Source: an uncultured Campylobacter sp. (GTDB lineage: Bacteria; Campylobacterota; Campylobacteria; Campylobacterales; Campylobacteraceae). From it: DNA of 64,000 nt. Below are positions 15,772 to 24,548 of this stretch, in pieces. The notes beneath the pieces are model-generated. The model had not been told where the DNA came from, made no database searches, and saw nothing but the letters and a program-made list of their open reading frames with translations. Location of the stretch: positions 1-64,000 of the forward strand of contig NZ_CAJPRT010000001.1 in NCBI RefSeq assembly GCF_905373215.1. Direction: 5' to 3'. Position 1 is the first letter of the stretch, and each line of letters opens with the position of its first letter. The position numbers and the translations under genes are program-made.

Positions 15772-18492
15772 ATGGCAAACGACAAAATCGCAAAACAAAA
15801 AGGCTCACGCAAGAAGGCTGCGACGGATGAAAATTCCGCTGCGAATACGGGAGAAAATTCCGCCGCAGACGCGCTCAAAAGCTCCGCCGCATCCGTTTTT
15901 GATAAAAGTGCAAGCACTGCTAAAAATTCCGCCGCAAATTCTACGACTTCCGCCTCACATGCTCGCAACAAAATTTCTAAAAATCGCGCCGCAGGTGAGA
16001 ATTCCTGCGGCGAGTGCGATTGCGAAGCCAGAAATTCCGCGTCTGGCTACGATGATAGCGCACGCTCTGCTTCAGGCACGAACCCTGCGGCGCACTCAAG
16101 CACTCAAAGCGCAGGCAACGCTAAAAAATCCGCAATAAACTCTACAATAAATTCCATGGCTGATTCTTTGACAAATTCCATCTCAAATCCTGCGAAGAGC
16201 CCAAGCAGCAAAGACCACTTCTCTTGCTCGCACGAGCATAGCGATAGCTCCGCAATCCACTCGCATCTACACGACGAAGATCTTGCGACCCACCCACACG
16301 ATCAAGAAGAAAACCTCGCAGCTTATTTGCACGAATACGGCGCAAATTCTGCGGCGTATTCACATGAGCACGACGAGGATTCCGCCATCAGCTCGCACGA
16401 GCACGATAAGCATTGCCATGATCACAAGCCCCACTCTCACCGCGCGATTATTGGATTTGACGAGCACGGCATCCCAAAAGTTTTAGTGCCCGCAGAGGCT
16501 AGCCCGCACACGCATAAAGACGCGCAGGGCAATCTTTTCGAGCATTTTCACGAGGCGGAATTTACGGCGGATTATATGAAGGCGGTGCTTGAATACAAAA
16601 AGACCTTCCCCACAAAACAAGAAGTACTTGAGAAAACCCCCGATCCCGCCGTTCGCGAAATGATGCTTAGGATGGAGCAGATCGGCGTAGATACGGCGTT
16701 TGATCGTTTCGACAAACAGATGCCTATGTGTAGCTATGGACTTACCGGAGTATGCTGTAAGATCTGTAATATGGGGCCTTGCAAAATTACTAAAAAGGCC
16801 GATCGCGGCACTTGCGGTGCGGACGCCGATCTCATCGTATCGCGCAACCTACTGCGCCAAGTAGCTGCAGGCGTAGCTCAACACGGCGCACATGCCAGAG
16901 AGCTTCTACTATCGCTAAAATGGGCGGCGCAAGGCAAGCTAGATCTGCCCATAATAGGCGAATACAAAATCATCAATACCGCCAAAGCCTTTGGAATTCC
17001 AACTGAAGGCAGAGAATTAAAAGAGGTAGCGATCGAGCTTGCCGATACGCTTTTGACAGATCTTTCGCAAAGTAGCGGCGAGTATAAAACCATCACTGCG
17101 CTCGCGCCCAAGGAGCGTCAAGAGGTATGGCGGAAGCTAGATATCTTGCCGATTAGTGCATATAACGAAGTCTTTGAGGCGTATCACCGAACGGGTGTAG
17201 GCACGGATGGAGACTGGCGCAGCGTAATGCAGCATCTTTTGCGCTGCGGGCTTGCTTTTACATTCACCGGCGTAGTAGCTGCGAATATCGCTACAGATGC
17301 GCTATTTGGCGTAGGAGATCGCGTAACTTCCAAAAGCAATATGGGCGCGCTTAAAAAAGGCTGGGTCAATATCGCCGTGCACGGACATCTGCCAACCCTA
17401 GTAAGCCTAATAGTGGAGATCGGAAATTCTAAGGAGTACCAAGACAAGGCTCGCGCAATAGGCGCGCAGGGGATCGCATTTTACGGCGTGTGCTGTTCTG
17501 GGCTATCGGCGATGTATCGCAACTGGGGCGTCGTGCCGCTCTCAAACGCCGTAACTGCCGAACTCGTCATAGGTACAGGCGCACTTGATCTGTGGGTCGC
17601 CGATGTCCAAGATGTCTATCCTGCGATCATGGATGTAGCTCACTGCTTCCAGACCAAGGTCGTTACCACAAGCTCATCAGCTAGGCTTCCCGGAGCCGAG
17701 CATATAGGCTACGATCACCACCATAGCAATATCGCCGAGACTAGGAATTTAGCGCGTAAAATTCTAGATCGCGCATTGCAATCTCACGAAAAGCGCAAGG
17801 GCCTGCCGGTATATATCCCGCCGTACGAAGTCGAGGCCGAAGTGGGCTTTTCGGTAGAATTCGTCCATAAACACTACGGCGGCATGGAGCCGTTAGCGCA
17901 TGCGCTAAAAAGCGGTGAAATTTTAGGCATCGTAAATATGGTCGGCTGCACCAATCCTAAAGTGCCTTATGAGCGCGCTATCATAGATGTCGCACAAACC
18001 CTGATCGAAAATAACGTCCTAATCCTAACCAACGGCTGCGCGTCGTTCCCGTTAATGAAGCTGGGCTTTTGCCAAAAAAGCGCGTATAAAAAAGCAGGCG
18101 CGTCGCTGCGGGCGTTTTTAGAAAAAGATGAGCTTCCGCCGGTATGGCACGTGGGCGAGTGCATCGATAACACCCGCTCCAGCGGAATTTTCGCAGGTAT
18201 CGCAGGGGTGCTAGGCAAAAATCTCTACGAGCTGCCGCTTGCCTTTACCTCTCCCGAGTGGGCGAACGAAAAGGGCGTCGATGCCTCGCTCGGATTCCGC
18301 CTAATGGGCATCGACTCATATCACTGCGTCGAGTATCAAATCCACGGCTCCGCAAACGTCATACACTTTTTCAAAGAGGGCACCAGGCGGGCGCTTGGCT
18401 CTGTGATGCACGTAGATACCGATCCGGTCGCGCTCGCACTAAAAATGGTAAGCGATATGCGCCTAAAGCGTAAAGCTCTAGGCTGGCAGTAG
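15772..18492 (+). CDS. cooS: Ni-Fe-S carbon monoxide dehydrogenase CooS with Asn-Ser/His-rich N-terminal extension
   Basis: Catalyses CO + H2O to CO2 + 2H+ + 2e- in characterised members. The ATG at 15772 with AAGGAGA six bases upstream is preferred over an upstream TTG at 15721; it gives 906 residues against about 630-640 for usual CooS. Residues 1-140 are Asn/Ser/Ala/Lys repeats; 149-223 are His-rich (SHEH, HSHLH, HEHDKHCHDHKPHSH), with more His at 246-258. The CODH core starts near 262. D/B-cluster cysteines are intact (320, 328, 329, 332, 337, 348). C-cluster ligands are recognisable as the HGH motif (537-539), C574/575, C726, C756 and C797. The position expected as Cys in VDVQC is Asp614 (ADVQD). 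No cooC, cooF or acs genes are adjacent. Catalytic type is therefore open. Confidence 0.88.
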   Translation: MANDKIAKQKGSRKKAATDENSAANTGENSAADALKSSAASVFDKSASTAKNSAANSTTSASHARNKISKNRAAGENSCGECDCEARNSASGYDDSARSASGTNPAAHSSTQSAGNAKKSAINSTINSMADSLTNSISNPAKSPSSKDHFSCSHEHSDSSAIHSHLHDEDLATHPHDQEENLAAYLHEYGANSAAYSHEHDEDSAISSHEHDKHCHDHKPHSHRAIIGFDEHGIPKVLVPAEASPHTHKDAQGNLFEHFHEAEFTADYMKAVLEYKKTFPTKQEVLEKTPDPAVREMMLRMEQIGVDTAFDRFDKQMPMCSYGLTGVCCKICNMGPCKITKKADRGTCGADADLIVSRNLLRQVAAGVAQHGAHARELLLSLKWAAQGKLDLPIIGEYKIINTAKAFGIPTEGRELKEVAIELADTLLTDLSQSSGEYKTITALAPKERQEVWRKLDILPISAYNEVFEAYHRTGVGTDGDWRSVMQHLLRCGLAFTFTGVVAANIATDALFGVGDRVTSKSNMGALKKGWVNIAVHGHLPTLVSLIVEIGNSKEYQDKARAIGAQGIAFYGVCCSGLSAMYRNWGVVPLSNAVTAELVIGTGALDLWVADVQDVYPAIMDVAHCFQTKVVTTSSSARLPGAEHIGYDHHHSNIAETRNLARKILDRALQSHEKRKGLPVYIPPYEVEAEVGFSVEFVHKHYGGMEPLAHALKSGEILGIVNMVGCTNPKVPYERAIIDVAQTLIENNVLILTNGCASFPLMKLGFCQKSAYKKAGASLRAFLEKDELPPVWHVGECIDNTRSSGIFAGIAGVLGKNLYELPLAFTSPEWANEKGVDASLGFRLMGIDSYHCVEYQIHGSANVIHFFKEGTRRALGSVMHVDTDPVALALKMVSDMRLKRKALGWQ

Positions 18493-18506
18493 CGACAGAC
18501 GGATTC

Positions 18507-18537
18507 ATTTCGCATCACATTTTAAGCGATGCGAAAT
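18507..18537 (+). terminator. Hairpin after cooS
   Basis: ATTTCGCATC and GATGCGAAAT form a perfect 10-bp stem with an 11-nt loop, 15 bases after the cooS stop. The following TTCATGATAAAATTT gives only a weak U-tract. Likely terminator. Confidence 0.5.
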
Positions 18538-19362
18538 TTCATGATAAAATTTAACCCCTTGCGGGCAAATAAAATCCCACAGCTAAACGAGCAGTAAAAT
18601 TCTACAACTAAGTGGCTAGCAAAACCGAGGTCAAATAAAGATAAAATTTTCGCGCCGCATCCGTTCGTGGAATTTTAAATCATATCTTCAAATCCTACGT
18701 AAAATTTCGCCGCGCGCTGTGTCTGCTGCTAAATCGGCAGAATTTAGCCAGGCAAAATTCCGCCATCGAGCTTAAGCGCATCTTTCGCGAAAGGATGAAA
18801 TTTTAAAATTCCATCTTGGCGTAAATTTCGTAGACGTTCATCTGAAATCCGCAAGCTAAATTTTGCTAAAAGCCTTATTGCACAGAGCTGTACGCCATTA
18901 AATTCGCCCGCGTATATGAAAGCTAAAATCATAAAAATTTAATATGATATGTGCTAAAATGCCACATCTGTTTAAGGATTTAGATGCATAAATCAAAGCC
19001 GCTGCAGTCTCTGCGTCATCATCGATAGAAAATGTCGTGCGAGGCGGAGGCACTGCTGTCAAGTCCTGCGCTTCGCAGCTTGAAGCGGCGCGACAAAAGC
19101 GCGTCTATGCTGCGCCTGCAAATATTTTCGGCTGAGACCGCACGGGCGCGAGGACGTCACTACAAAGCTTGCAGGCGGCTAAAATTTTCATCGGATCTTT
19201 TCTGAAATATTGATCTTGGAGTTATCACGAAGGAATTTTACTGCAAGCCTTTTGCTACGAGCCGGAGGGTGGAATATAAAGCGGAATTTTAAGCAGGTTT
19301 CAACGAGGCGATTTCAAAGATTAAATTTAAGGCAAAAGATAAAATTTAAAGCAAGGAAAGGT
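18538..19362. other. Long spacer between cooS and the ABC importer
   Basis: About 825 bp. The first 400 bp are AAATTTTA/GCG-type spacer with no readable gene. Near 18943 there is a TATGAT box, and at 18984 a 14-codon ORF (see separate entry). From about 19030 to 19360 the sequence is GC-richer with several small inverted repeats, and may be an untranslated leader of the importer operon; no known riboswitch consensus was recognised. Confidence 0.45.
18984..19028 (+). CDS. Possible 14-residue leader peptide
   Basis: ATG preceded by TAAGGATTT and, about 36 bases upstream, TATGAT resembling a -10 box. The peptide would be MHKSKPLQSLRHHR, ending at TAG. It could be an upstream ORF for the importer operon 335 bp further on, or chance. 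No homologue is recognised. Confidence 0.2.
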   Translation: MHKSKPLQSLRHHR

Positions 19363-20355
19363 ATGAAAAATTTTAAATTTATGCTCGTGCTACTGATACT
19401 GGCGACGATCGCGACGATCGCGATATCGCTTTGTATAGGGCGCTTCGGACTAAGCATCGACGAGGTTTTAAAAGCGCTTAGCGGCGGCGAGGTAGCGCAA
19501 AACGTCCACAACGTCATCATGCAGGTGCGCCTGCCGCGTATCATCGCCGCGGTGCTCGTGGGTGCGGCGCTGGGCATCAGCGGCACGGCGTATCAAGGCG
19601 TCTTTAAAAACCAGCTCGTCTCGCCTGATCTTTTGGGCGTGAGCGCCGGAGCTTGCGTGGGCGCGGCGATCGCGATCCTGCTTGATCTAAACATCCTTTT
19701 GATCCAGCTTTTCGCCTTCGTTTTCGGCCTTGCGGCGGTTTGCATTACGCTTCTGATCACGCGCGCGCTGCGTTCGAGCGCCACCATAATGCTCGTGCTT
19801 GCGGGCATCATCGTAAGCGGTCTGATGGGCGCGCTGATCGGATTTTTAAAATTTATGGCCGATCCCGAGACGAAGCTTGCGGACATCGTGTATTGGCAGC
19901 TAGGAAGCCTCGCGAAGGTCGATCCTAGCGTGCTAGCGATGATAGCGCCCGTGATGGGGGTTTGTATCACTATCTTGGTGCTGATGAGCTACCGCATAAA
20001 CGTCCTATCCATGGGCGATGCGACCGCGGCGAAGCTCGGCGTAAACGTCGTCATGGAGCGGGGCATCATCATCGTCTGCGCGACGCTGCTAACCGCAAGC
20101 AGCGTGTGTATCAGCGGCATAGTCGCGTGGGTGGGGCTTTTGATGCCGCATCTAACGCGCATGATCGTGGGCGTGAGCAACACCAAAGCGATCCCCGCGA
20201 GCATATTTTTAAGCGCGATCTTCGTGCTCATCGTAGATGACGTAGCGCGCAGCATAAATCAAAGCGAGATCCCGTTAGGCGTGCTTACGGGCTTTATCGG
20301 CACGCTATTTTTTATATTCATCCTGCTGAAAAATAAAAGGAAACTAAATGGTTAG
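19363..20355 (+). CDS. FecCD-family ABC importer permease (siderophore/haem/cobalamin type)
   Basis: Inner-membrane permease for iron-complex, haem, cobalamin or similar metal-chelate import. The ATG at 19363 with AAGGAAAGG upstream gives 330 residues, the normal family length; a TTG at 19210 would add an implausible basic leader. FecCD hallmarks are present: RLPRIIAAVLVGAALGISGTAYQ, NQLVSPDLLGVSAGA, then GDATAAKLG and VGLLMPHLTRMIVG. It overlaps the ATPase start by 8 bp. No substrate-binding protein gene is adjacent, so the substrate cannot be assigned; proximity to the nickel enzyme gene cooS is suggestive only. Confidence 0.88.
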   Translation: MKNFKFMLVLLILATIATIAISLCIGRFGLSIDEVLKALSGGEVAQNVHNVIMQVRLPRIIAAVLVGAALGISGTAYQGVFKNQLVSPDLLGVSAGACVGAAIAILLDLNILLIQLFAFVFGLAAVCITLLITRALRSSATIMLVLAGIIVSGLMGALIGFLKFMADPETKLADIVYWQLGSLAKVDPSVLAMIAPVMGVCITILVLMSYRINVLSMGDATAAKLGVNVVMERGIIIVCATLLTASSVCISGIVAWVGLLMPHLTRMIVGVSNTKAIPASIFLSAIFVLIVDDVARSINQSEIPLGVLTGFIGTLFFIFILLKNKRKLNG

Positions 20356-21124
20356 GGTTGAGAGCTTAGACTTCGGCTACGTAAAATCCGCCCCTCTGAC
20401 GCTGCGCGACGTGAATTTCAACCTCGAAGCGGGCGCGATGCTGACGATTTTGGGGCAAAACGGCGCGGGCAAATCGACGCTTTTAAATTTAATCAGCGGT
20501 ACGCTTGAGCCTCTGCGCGGTAAAATTTCAATCGACGGCAAGGATATGGCGAGCCTTGGCGCCAAAGGGCGCGCCGAGATCATCGGCTACGTCTCGCAAA
20601 GCGAGGTCTGCGAGTACGACTACAGCGTCTTTGAATACGTCCTAATGGGGCGCACGGCGCATATCGGGATCTTTTCGCAGCCGAACGAAAACGACTACAA
20701 GCTCGCGCAGCGCTACATGAAAATGCTTGAAATTTGGCACCTAAAAGACAAGATCATCACGCGCCTAAGCGGCGGCCAGAGGCAGATGGCGTCCATCGCG
20801 CGCGCCCTTTGCAGCGAGCCTAAGATCGTGATCTTCGACGAGCCTACCTCGGCGTTAGACTTTGCCAACCAATACAAATTCCTCCGCGCCACGAAGGAGC
20901 TTTTAAAAAACGGCTACACCGTCGTTTTGGCCACGCACAATCCCGACTTCGCGCTGCTTTTGGGCGGATACGTCGCGCTCGTAAAAGGCGGCGGCGAGGT
21001 CGCATACGGCAAGGCCGAGCAGATCATAAAAAGCGAAATTTTAAGCAAACTATACGATCTGAAGCTCGACGTCAGCTACAACGAAAAGGTCGGCAGGGTC
21101 TGCTGCTTGACGTATCCGTTTTGA
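20348..21124 (+). CDS. FecE/BtuD-type ABC importer ATPase
   Basis: Cytoplasmic ATPase partner of the preceding permease. Walker A (GQNGAGKST), Q-loop, signature (LSGGQRQM), Walker B (IVIFDEP) and switch His (ATHN) are present in 258 residues, with the VLMGRTAHIGIF segment typical of iron-chelate importers. Its ATG lies inside the permease stop region (8-bp overlap), so the two are coupled. Confidence 0.9.
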   Translation: MVRVESLDFGYVKSAPLTLRDVNFNLEAGAMLTILGQNGAGKSTLLNLISGTLEPLRGKISIDGKDMASLGAKGRAEIIGYVSQSEVCEYDYSVFEYVLMGRTAHIGIFSQPNENDYKLAQRYMKMLEIWHLKDKIITRLSGGQRQMASIARALCSEPKIVIFDEPTSALDFANQYKFLRATKELLKNGYTVVLATHNPDFALLLGGYVALVKGGGEVAYGKAEQIIKSEILSKLYDLKLDVSYNEKVGRVCCLTYPF

Positions 21125-21186
21125 TCCTAACTTCGCGGACGAGCACAGCTCGTCCTTGCGACGAGGAGCTTCGCTCCCTCGACCCA

Positions 21187-21243
21187 CCTAAAGTTACAGA
21201 AATTTTGCTACGCAAAATTTTGAATTTTTATCGGTTTAACTCC
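21187..21243 (+). repeat. Direct repeat copy 1
   Basis: CCTAAAGTTACAGAAATT followed by CTACGCAAAATTTT and a TATCGGTTT-like end. It shares an 18-base identical core with copy 2. Confidence 0.65.
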
Positions 21244-21337
21244 TTGCGACAGCCAAGCCGCCGCTGCGATGAGGAGCTTCACTATTTCTCGCGAAGGCTA
21301 GAAAGCGCCCCGCGCTTCCTTCGCATTGCTTCGCTCG

Positions 21338-21395
21338 CCTAAAGTTACAGAAATTCTACTGCGTAAAATTTTAAAATTTATTGGTTGGCTTCTCG
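21338..21395 (+). repeat. Direct repeat copy 2
   Basis: CCTAAAGTTACAGAAATT followed by CTACTGCGTAAAATTTT and TATTGGTTGG; 151 bp downstream of copy 1, with a few substitutions. Confidence 0.65.
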
Positions 21396-21692
21396 GGGTA
21401 TTTGGATGTGTAAAATTTTGAATTTATAGTTTTACTTCGCGGAGGGGTACGGCTCGTCCTCGAAATAGAAGCTTCTTAAATTTAAATTTTATCGCTTCGG
21501 CTGCGAGAGCGAGAGGACTTAATAGGCGTTAGCGGCGGTAAAATTTTAGCCTCTGCGGCGGAGTTTTTACGGCGGCGAAATTTTAAAATTTCAAAGCGAG
21601 CACCGGGCCGGAATTTTAAAATTCGCTCTAAATTTTAAGCATAAAAATTAAAATTTATCGTTACAATTACGTAAAATTTTTAAGGAGCGAAA

Positions 21693-23132
21693 ATGAAAAA
21701 AATAGTGTTTTTAAGCGCAGCTGCGGCGCTTGCCGTAAATTTAAGCGCGCAGGAAAATAGCCTTGAGATCTACGCGAACTCCGCCTTCTTGTACCAAAAC
21801 TTCGGCGCGCAAAAATCAAACTTCAGCGTGAACGTGCCGGAGTACTTGGATATCCGCAGCATCGAGATTGCAGGCTCTTGCGAGGTGCGCGAATTGTCTT
21901 TGGGAGAGATCGAGCCCGTGAAAAACGCGGAATTCGCCAAAAAAGAGGCGGACGAAAAGAGCTTGCGCGAGCTAAACGACCGCCTGGTCGCGCTTAAGGC
22001 GCAGCAGCGCTTTTTAAGCGATTTTGCAAGCTTAAAAGATAGAAGCTTGGCGAGCTTAAAGGCGGATTCGCAAAAAATTTACGACGAAGTCTTGCTCGTA
22101 GCGGGCGAAATTTCAAAAACGGACGAGCAGATCGGAAAGCTCAAAGAGAAAATTTCAAAATACGTGATCAAAAACGAGCGCCGCTTAAACGCGAACTTTG
22201 GCTGCGATCCGAGCTTTGTAAAAATAAGCTACCCCGTCGATGTTAGCGCCTACACGCACAACGAGCTCTCGGCAGATCTTACAAGCGGCAAAATCGAAGT
22301 CACGCAAAAGATCTCGGTGCAAAATCCGCTAAACGCGGAGCTAGCAAATTTAACGATCGCGCTGTATCCTTACGAGTACTCCTCGCAGACTGCGCCGCAG
22401 CCGTTTTATCCGTGGTACGAGGGCGAGCCTGCAAGACCGGCGCCCGCAGCGGCTTATAAAAAGGATGTGATGCTAGAGGAGGCGACTATGGATAGGGTCG
22501 CGCCTGCGATGGAGGCTAGATCGTCGTATGCAAGGACGGGCGCGAATATCGAAAGCTCGCTCTCAAAGGTGTGGAAAATCAGCGGCGTAAGCCTCAAAGC
22601 GGGCGAGGCGGGCGAGTTTAGCTTCGACAAACAGAGTCTGGATGCGAAATTTGATCTACTCATCGACGGTTACGGCAGCGAGGCGGCCTACGTACGAGCT
22701 AAATTTAGCCCCGTAAGAAACATAGAGGAGAGCGAAACGCTAATAAAGCTCGACGGCGTGCAGATCGGGCTCGTGCATCTAGGCTTTGCCGCGAACGCGG
22801 AGGCTACGGCGTATCTGGGTAAAAACAGCCTGATCGAAGTTAAAAAAGAGCAGGCGAACAACTTCACGAAAAACTCATTTTTCGGCGGCGAAAGTAAAAA
22901 TTCCATGGCTTGGGATTACGAGATCAAAAACACCTCCAAGCGCGCGTGGAACGTGGTTTTGCAAGAGCGAGCGCCCGTTTCGACGCACGAAGACGTAAAG
23001 GTCGCGCTGAAAAACTCGCCCGAGCAGAGCAGCCTCGGCAAGGACGGACTGCTTAGCTGGGACTTCGAGCTAAAGCCGGGCGAGAGCAAAAAGATCCACT
23101 TCGGCTATGAGCTAAGCAAGCCGAAGAAGTAA
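21693..23132 (+). CDS. Secreted DUF4139-domain protein
   Basis: 479 residues with a signal peptide (1-19, ending LSAQE). An N-terminal domain (about 25-70), a coiled-coil stretch (about 85-175, Lys/Glu/Leu-rich) and a C-terminal DUF4139 beta-rich domain (about 190-479) follow. The end shows the family pattern: a PVSTHEDVKVAL strand, then GLLSWDFELKPGESKKIHFGY. DUF4139 proteins are periplasmic or surface proteins of unknown function (some are called mucoidy inhibitor A-like). AAGGAG lies immediately upstream of the ATG. No operon partner is close. Confidence 0.75.
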   Translation: MKKIVFLSAAAALAVNLSAQENSLEIYANSAFLYQNFGAQKSNFSVNVPEYLDIRSIEIAGSCEVRELSLGEIEPVKNAEFAKKEADEKSLRELNDRLVALKAQQRFLSDFASLKDRSLASLKADSQKIYDEVLLVAGEISKTDEQIGKLKEKISKYVIKNERRLNANFGCDPSFVKISYPVDVSAYTHNELSADLTSGKIEVTQKISVQNPLNAELANLTIALYPYEYSSQTAPQPFYPWYEGEPARPAPAAAYKKDVMLEEATMDRVAPAMEARSSYARTGANIESSLSKVWKISGVSLKAGEAGEFSFDKQSLDAKFDLLIDGYGSEAAYVRAKFSPVRNIEESETLIKLDGVQIGLVHLGFAANAEATAYLGKNSLIEVKKEQANNFTKNSFFGGESKNSMAWDYEIKNTSKRAWNVVLQERAPVSTHEDVKVALKNSPEQSSLGKDGLLSWDFELKPGESKKIHFGYELSKPKK

Positions 23133-23441
23133 CGAGCTTTGGCGCGCCGCGGTTAAATTTTGCGCAGCGGAGTAGCTTTTGCGGTGCGGTTAAATTTTGC
23201 GGGCGTAAAACCAAGGCGTGGCTTTAGAGCTTATCTGAAATTTTTGGCGCCGCGTCGCTAAATTTTACGCGCCGCGCCGAGTAAAATTTAAGCGTCGCGA
23301 GAACCAAAAATTTAAATGTTGCGGCGATTTAAAATTGGCTAGCGCGAGATATAAAATTTAGCGATGCAAAGAGGTTTTGGCGCTAGGCAGAAAACTTTGA
23401 GCGTCGCTAAAATTTATCTCAAATTTAAAAAGGTCGGGACG
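23133..23441. other. Repeat-like spacer
   Basis: 309 bp composed of short variants of GGTTAAATTTTGCG and GCTAAATTTTACGCG separated by GC-rich stretches. No gene, promoter or terminator could be supported. Confidence 0.5.
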
Positions 23442-23522
23442 ATGAATGCGGAGCAAAAGTATAAATTTAACGCGGCGGCTAGATACGCGTTTATTTCATT
23501 TGCGGCATTTAAAGGATCGTAA
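23442..23522 (+). CDS. 26-residue mini-ORF, truncated copy of a small membrane protein N-terminus
   Basis: Reads MNAEQKYKFNAAARYAFISF and ends AAFKGS, with its TAA overlapping the next ATG (TAATG). Residues 2-16 match the start of the intact small membrane protein at 26250 (SAEQRYKFHRTARY). It looks like the 5' remnant of a duplicated gene that now acts at most as a coupled leader for the following gene. Confidence 0.45.
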   Translation: MNAEQKYKFNAAARYAFISFAAFKGS

Positions 23523-24349
23523 TGAAATTTCGCAAACTTAAATTTAAAATCCTAGCCGCGGCACTACTTTTCTGCGCCCTGTTTATCCGCATCGTGCCGG
23601 ATTACTCCGCTTCGCAAGGCTCCTGCGTAGTTACTATTTTTAGCTATTACAAATATCAAAAGGGATATTGTCTAAAAGAGAATAGAATTCTGAGTAACGA
23701 AGAGCTACTTCAAAATGCCGCTATAAATTATTTTAAAAAATATCACGACTATGAGATTCTGCGAAATACCATTATCGATGAGCACGATATAAAAAATTTC
23801 GGCCATAGTTTTTATACGGCGCGCATCTCCAAGCTCTATCTAATCGGCGATTTTAATGAAGAAAACTGGTTTGATTTTTTAGTTGAAAATACCGATAGAA
23901 AGAGTTTTGATTATGAGATAAAAGACAAGACGCAAATAGATATCTCCGATCTATCCAAATATTTCGTATATAAGGATGAAATTTTAGGCTTTAAAAAGCC
24001 TATCATCTTGTCCGAAGAGAAAAATCCGCTTCATGGTGGAAAAATGTTTTTAGAAAAATCATTTTTAATAAAAGAGAATAAATTTTTTGTGAATTATGCC
24101 AGACCTGGTTATATAAGTTGGTATATCGAGCTTAACAATAAAGAAGATTTAACAAAAATCAAAAGCAAAGAAAATTTAATACGAATAAAAAACGGATATG
24201 AGAACTTAGAAAGCCTTAACGAAGTCTTGGCTTATACTCATATGAAACATTTGCGACGTAAATTCTCATACGATAATTGCGGAAATATAGATTTTGATAT
24301 CAAAGCCCCGGCGGAACAGGAGCTGGATATGTGGATTCACGGCGGATAA
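23522..24349 (+). CDS. Membrane-anchored protein of unknown function, paralogue 1 of 3
   Basis: 275 residues: a basic N-terminus, one membrane helix (about 8-25) and then RIVPDYSASQG, followed by GYCLKENRIL, a charged mixed domain and a C-terminal FSYDNCGNIDFD motif. The soluble part is probably periplasmic. The three proteins of this array share the anchor, the GYCLKE-RIL segment and the terminal DNCG motif but differ widely between them, as expected for a diversifying family (orphan immunity-like proteins are one possibility). The sequence is visibly AT-richer than its neighbours. No known family was recognised. Confidence 0.65.
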   Translation: MKFRKLKFKILAAALLFCALFIRIVPDYSASQGSCVVTIFSYYKYQKGYCLKENRILSNEELLQNAAINYFKKYHDYEILRNTIIDEHDIKNFGHSFYTARISKLYLIGDFNEENWFDFLVENTDRKSFDYEIKDKTQIDISDLSKYFVYKDEILGFKKPIILSEEKNPLHGGKMFLEKSFLIKENKFFVNYARPGYISWYIELNNKEDLTKIKSKENLIRIKNGYENLESLNEVLAYTHMKHLRRKFSYDNCGNIDFDIKAPAEQELDMWIHGG

Positions 24350-24398
24350 AGTTAGTTGAAGCTTTATCTTAACGAATTTAACCGAAAAAGGATAAGAG

Positions 24399-24548
24399 AT
24401 GAGCAAAAAAGAAACTGATCTAAGATTAGAATTAGAGGGTAATTACGGCGCCGATATATTAAGTTATTATTTGTGGAAGAAGAAAACTCCTCCGGGCCCG
24501 AAAGAATTAGCCTCTAACGAATGGATGGATAGAAAAGAACTGATATGA
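24399..24548 (+). CDS. Small 49-residue protein coupled to paralogue 2
   Basis: ATG with GGATAAGAG upstream; the protein is charged (starts MSKKETDLRLELEGNYGAD, later KKKTPPGPKEL) with no signal peptide or membrane helix. Its TGA overlaps the ATG of the next gene (ATGA), showing translational coupling. It replaces, at this position, the mini-ORF found before the other two paralogues. No family was recognised; it may be the tail of a lost larger gene or a partner of paralogue 2. Confidence 0.5.
   Translation: MSKKETDLRLELEGNYGADILSYYLWKKKTPPGPKELASNEWMDRKELI

Larger units (their letters stand above)
21125..21692. other. Spacer with decayed local duplication
   Basis: 568 bp without a convincing gene. 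It contains two diverged copies of one segment (next entries), each preceded by a GAGGAGCTTC block (near 21165 and 21270), then A/T-word spacer up to the ribosome site AAGGAG at 21682 of the next gene. It may be remnant coding DNA, but no parent gene could be named. Confidence 0.5.

Noticed and set aside
19030..19360. Cobalamin or other known riboswitch upstream of the importer
   Set aside because: No B12-box-like or other known consensus could be read; only a covariance search could decide.
19210..19362. Upstream TTG start for the importer permease
   Set aside because: It would add 51 basic residues before the first membrane helix; the ATG at 19363 has a good ribosome site and gives the family length.
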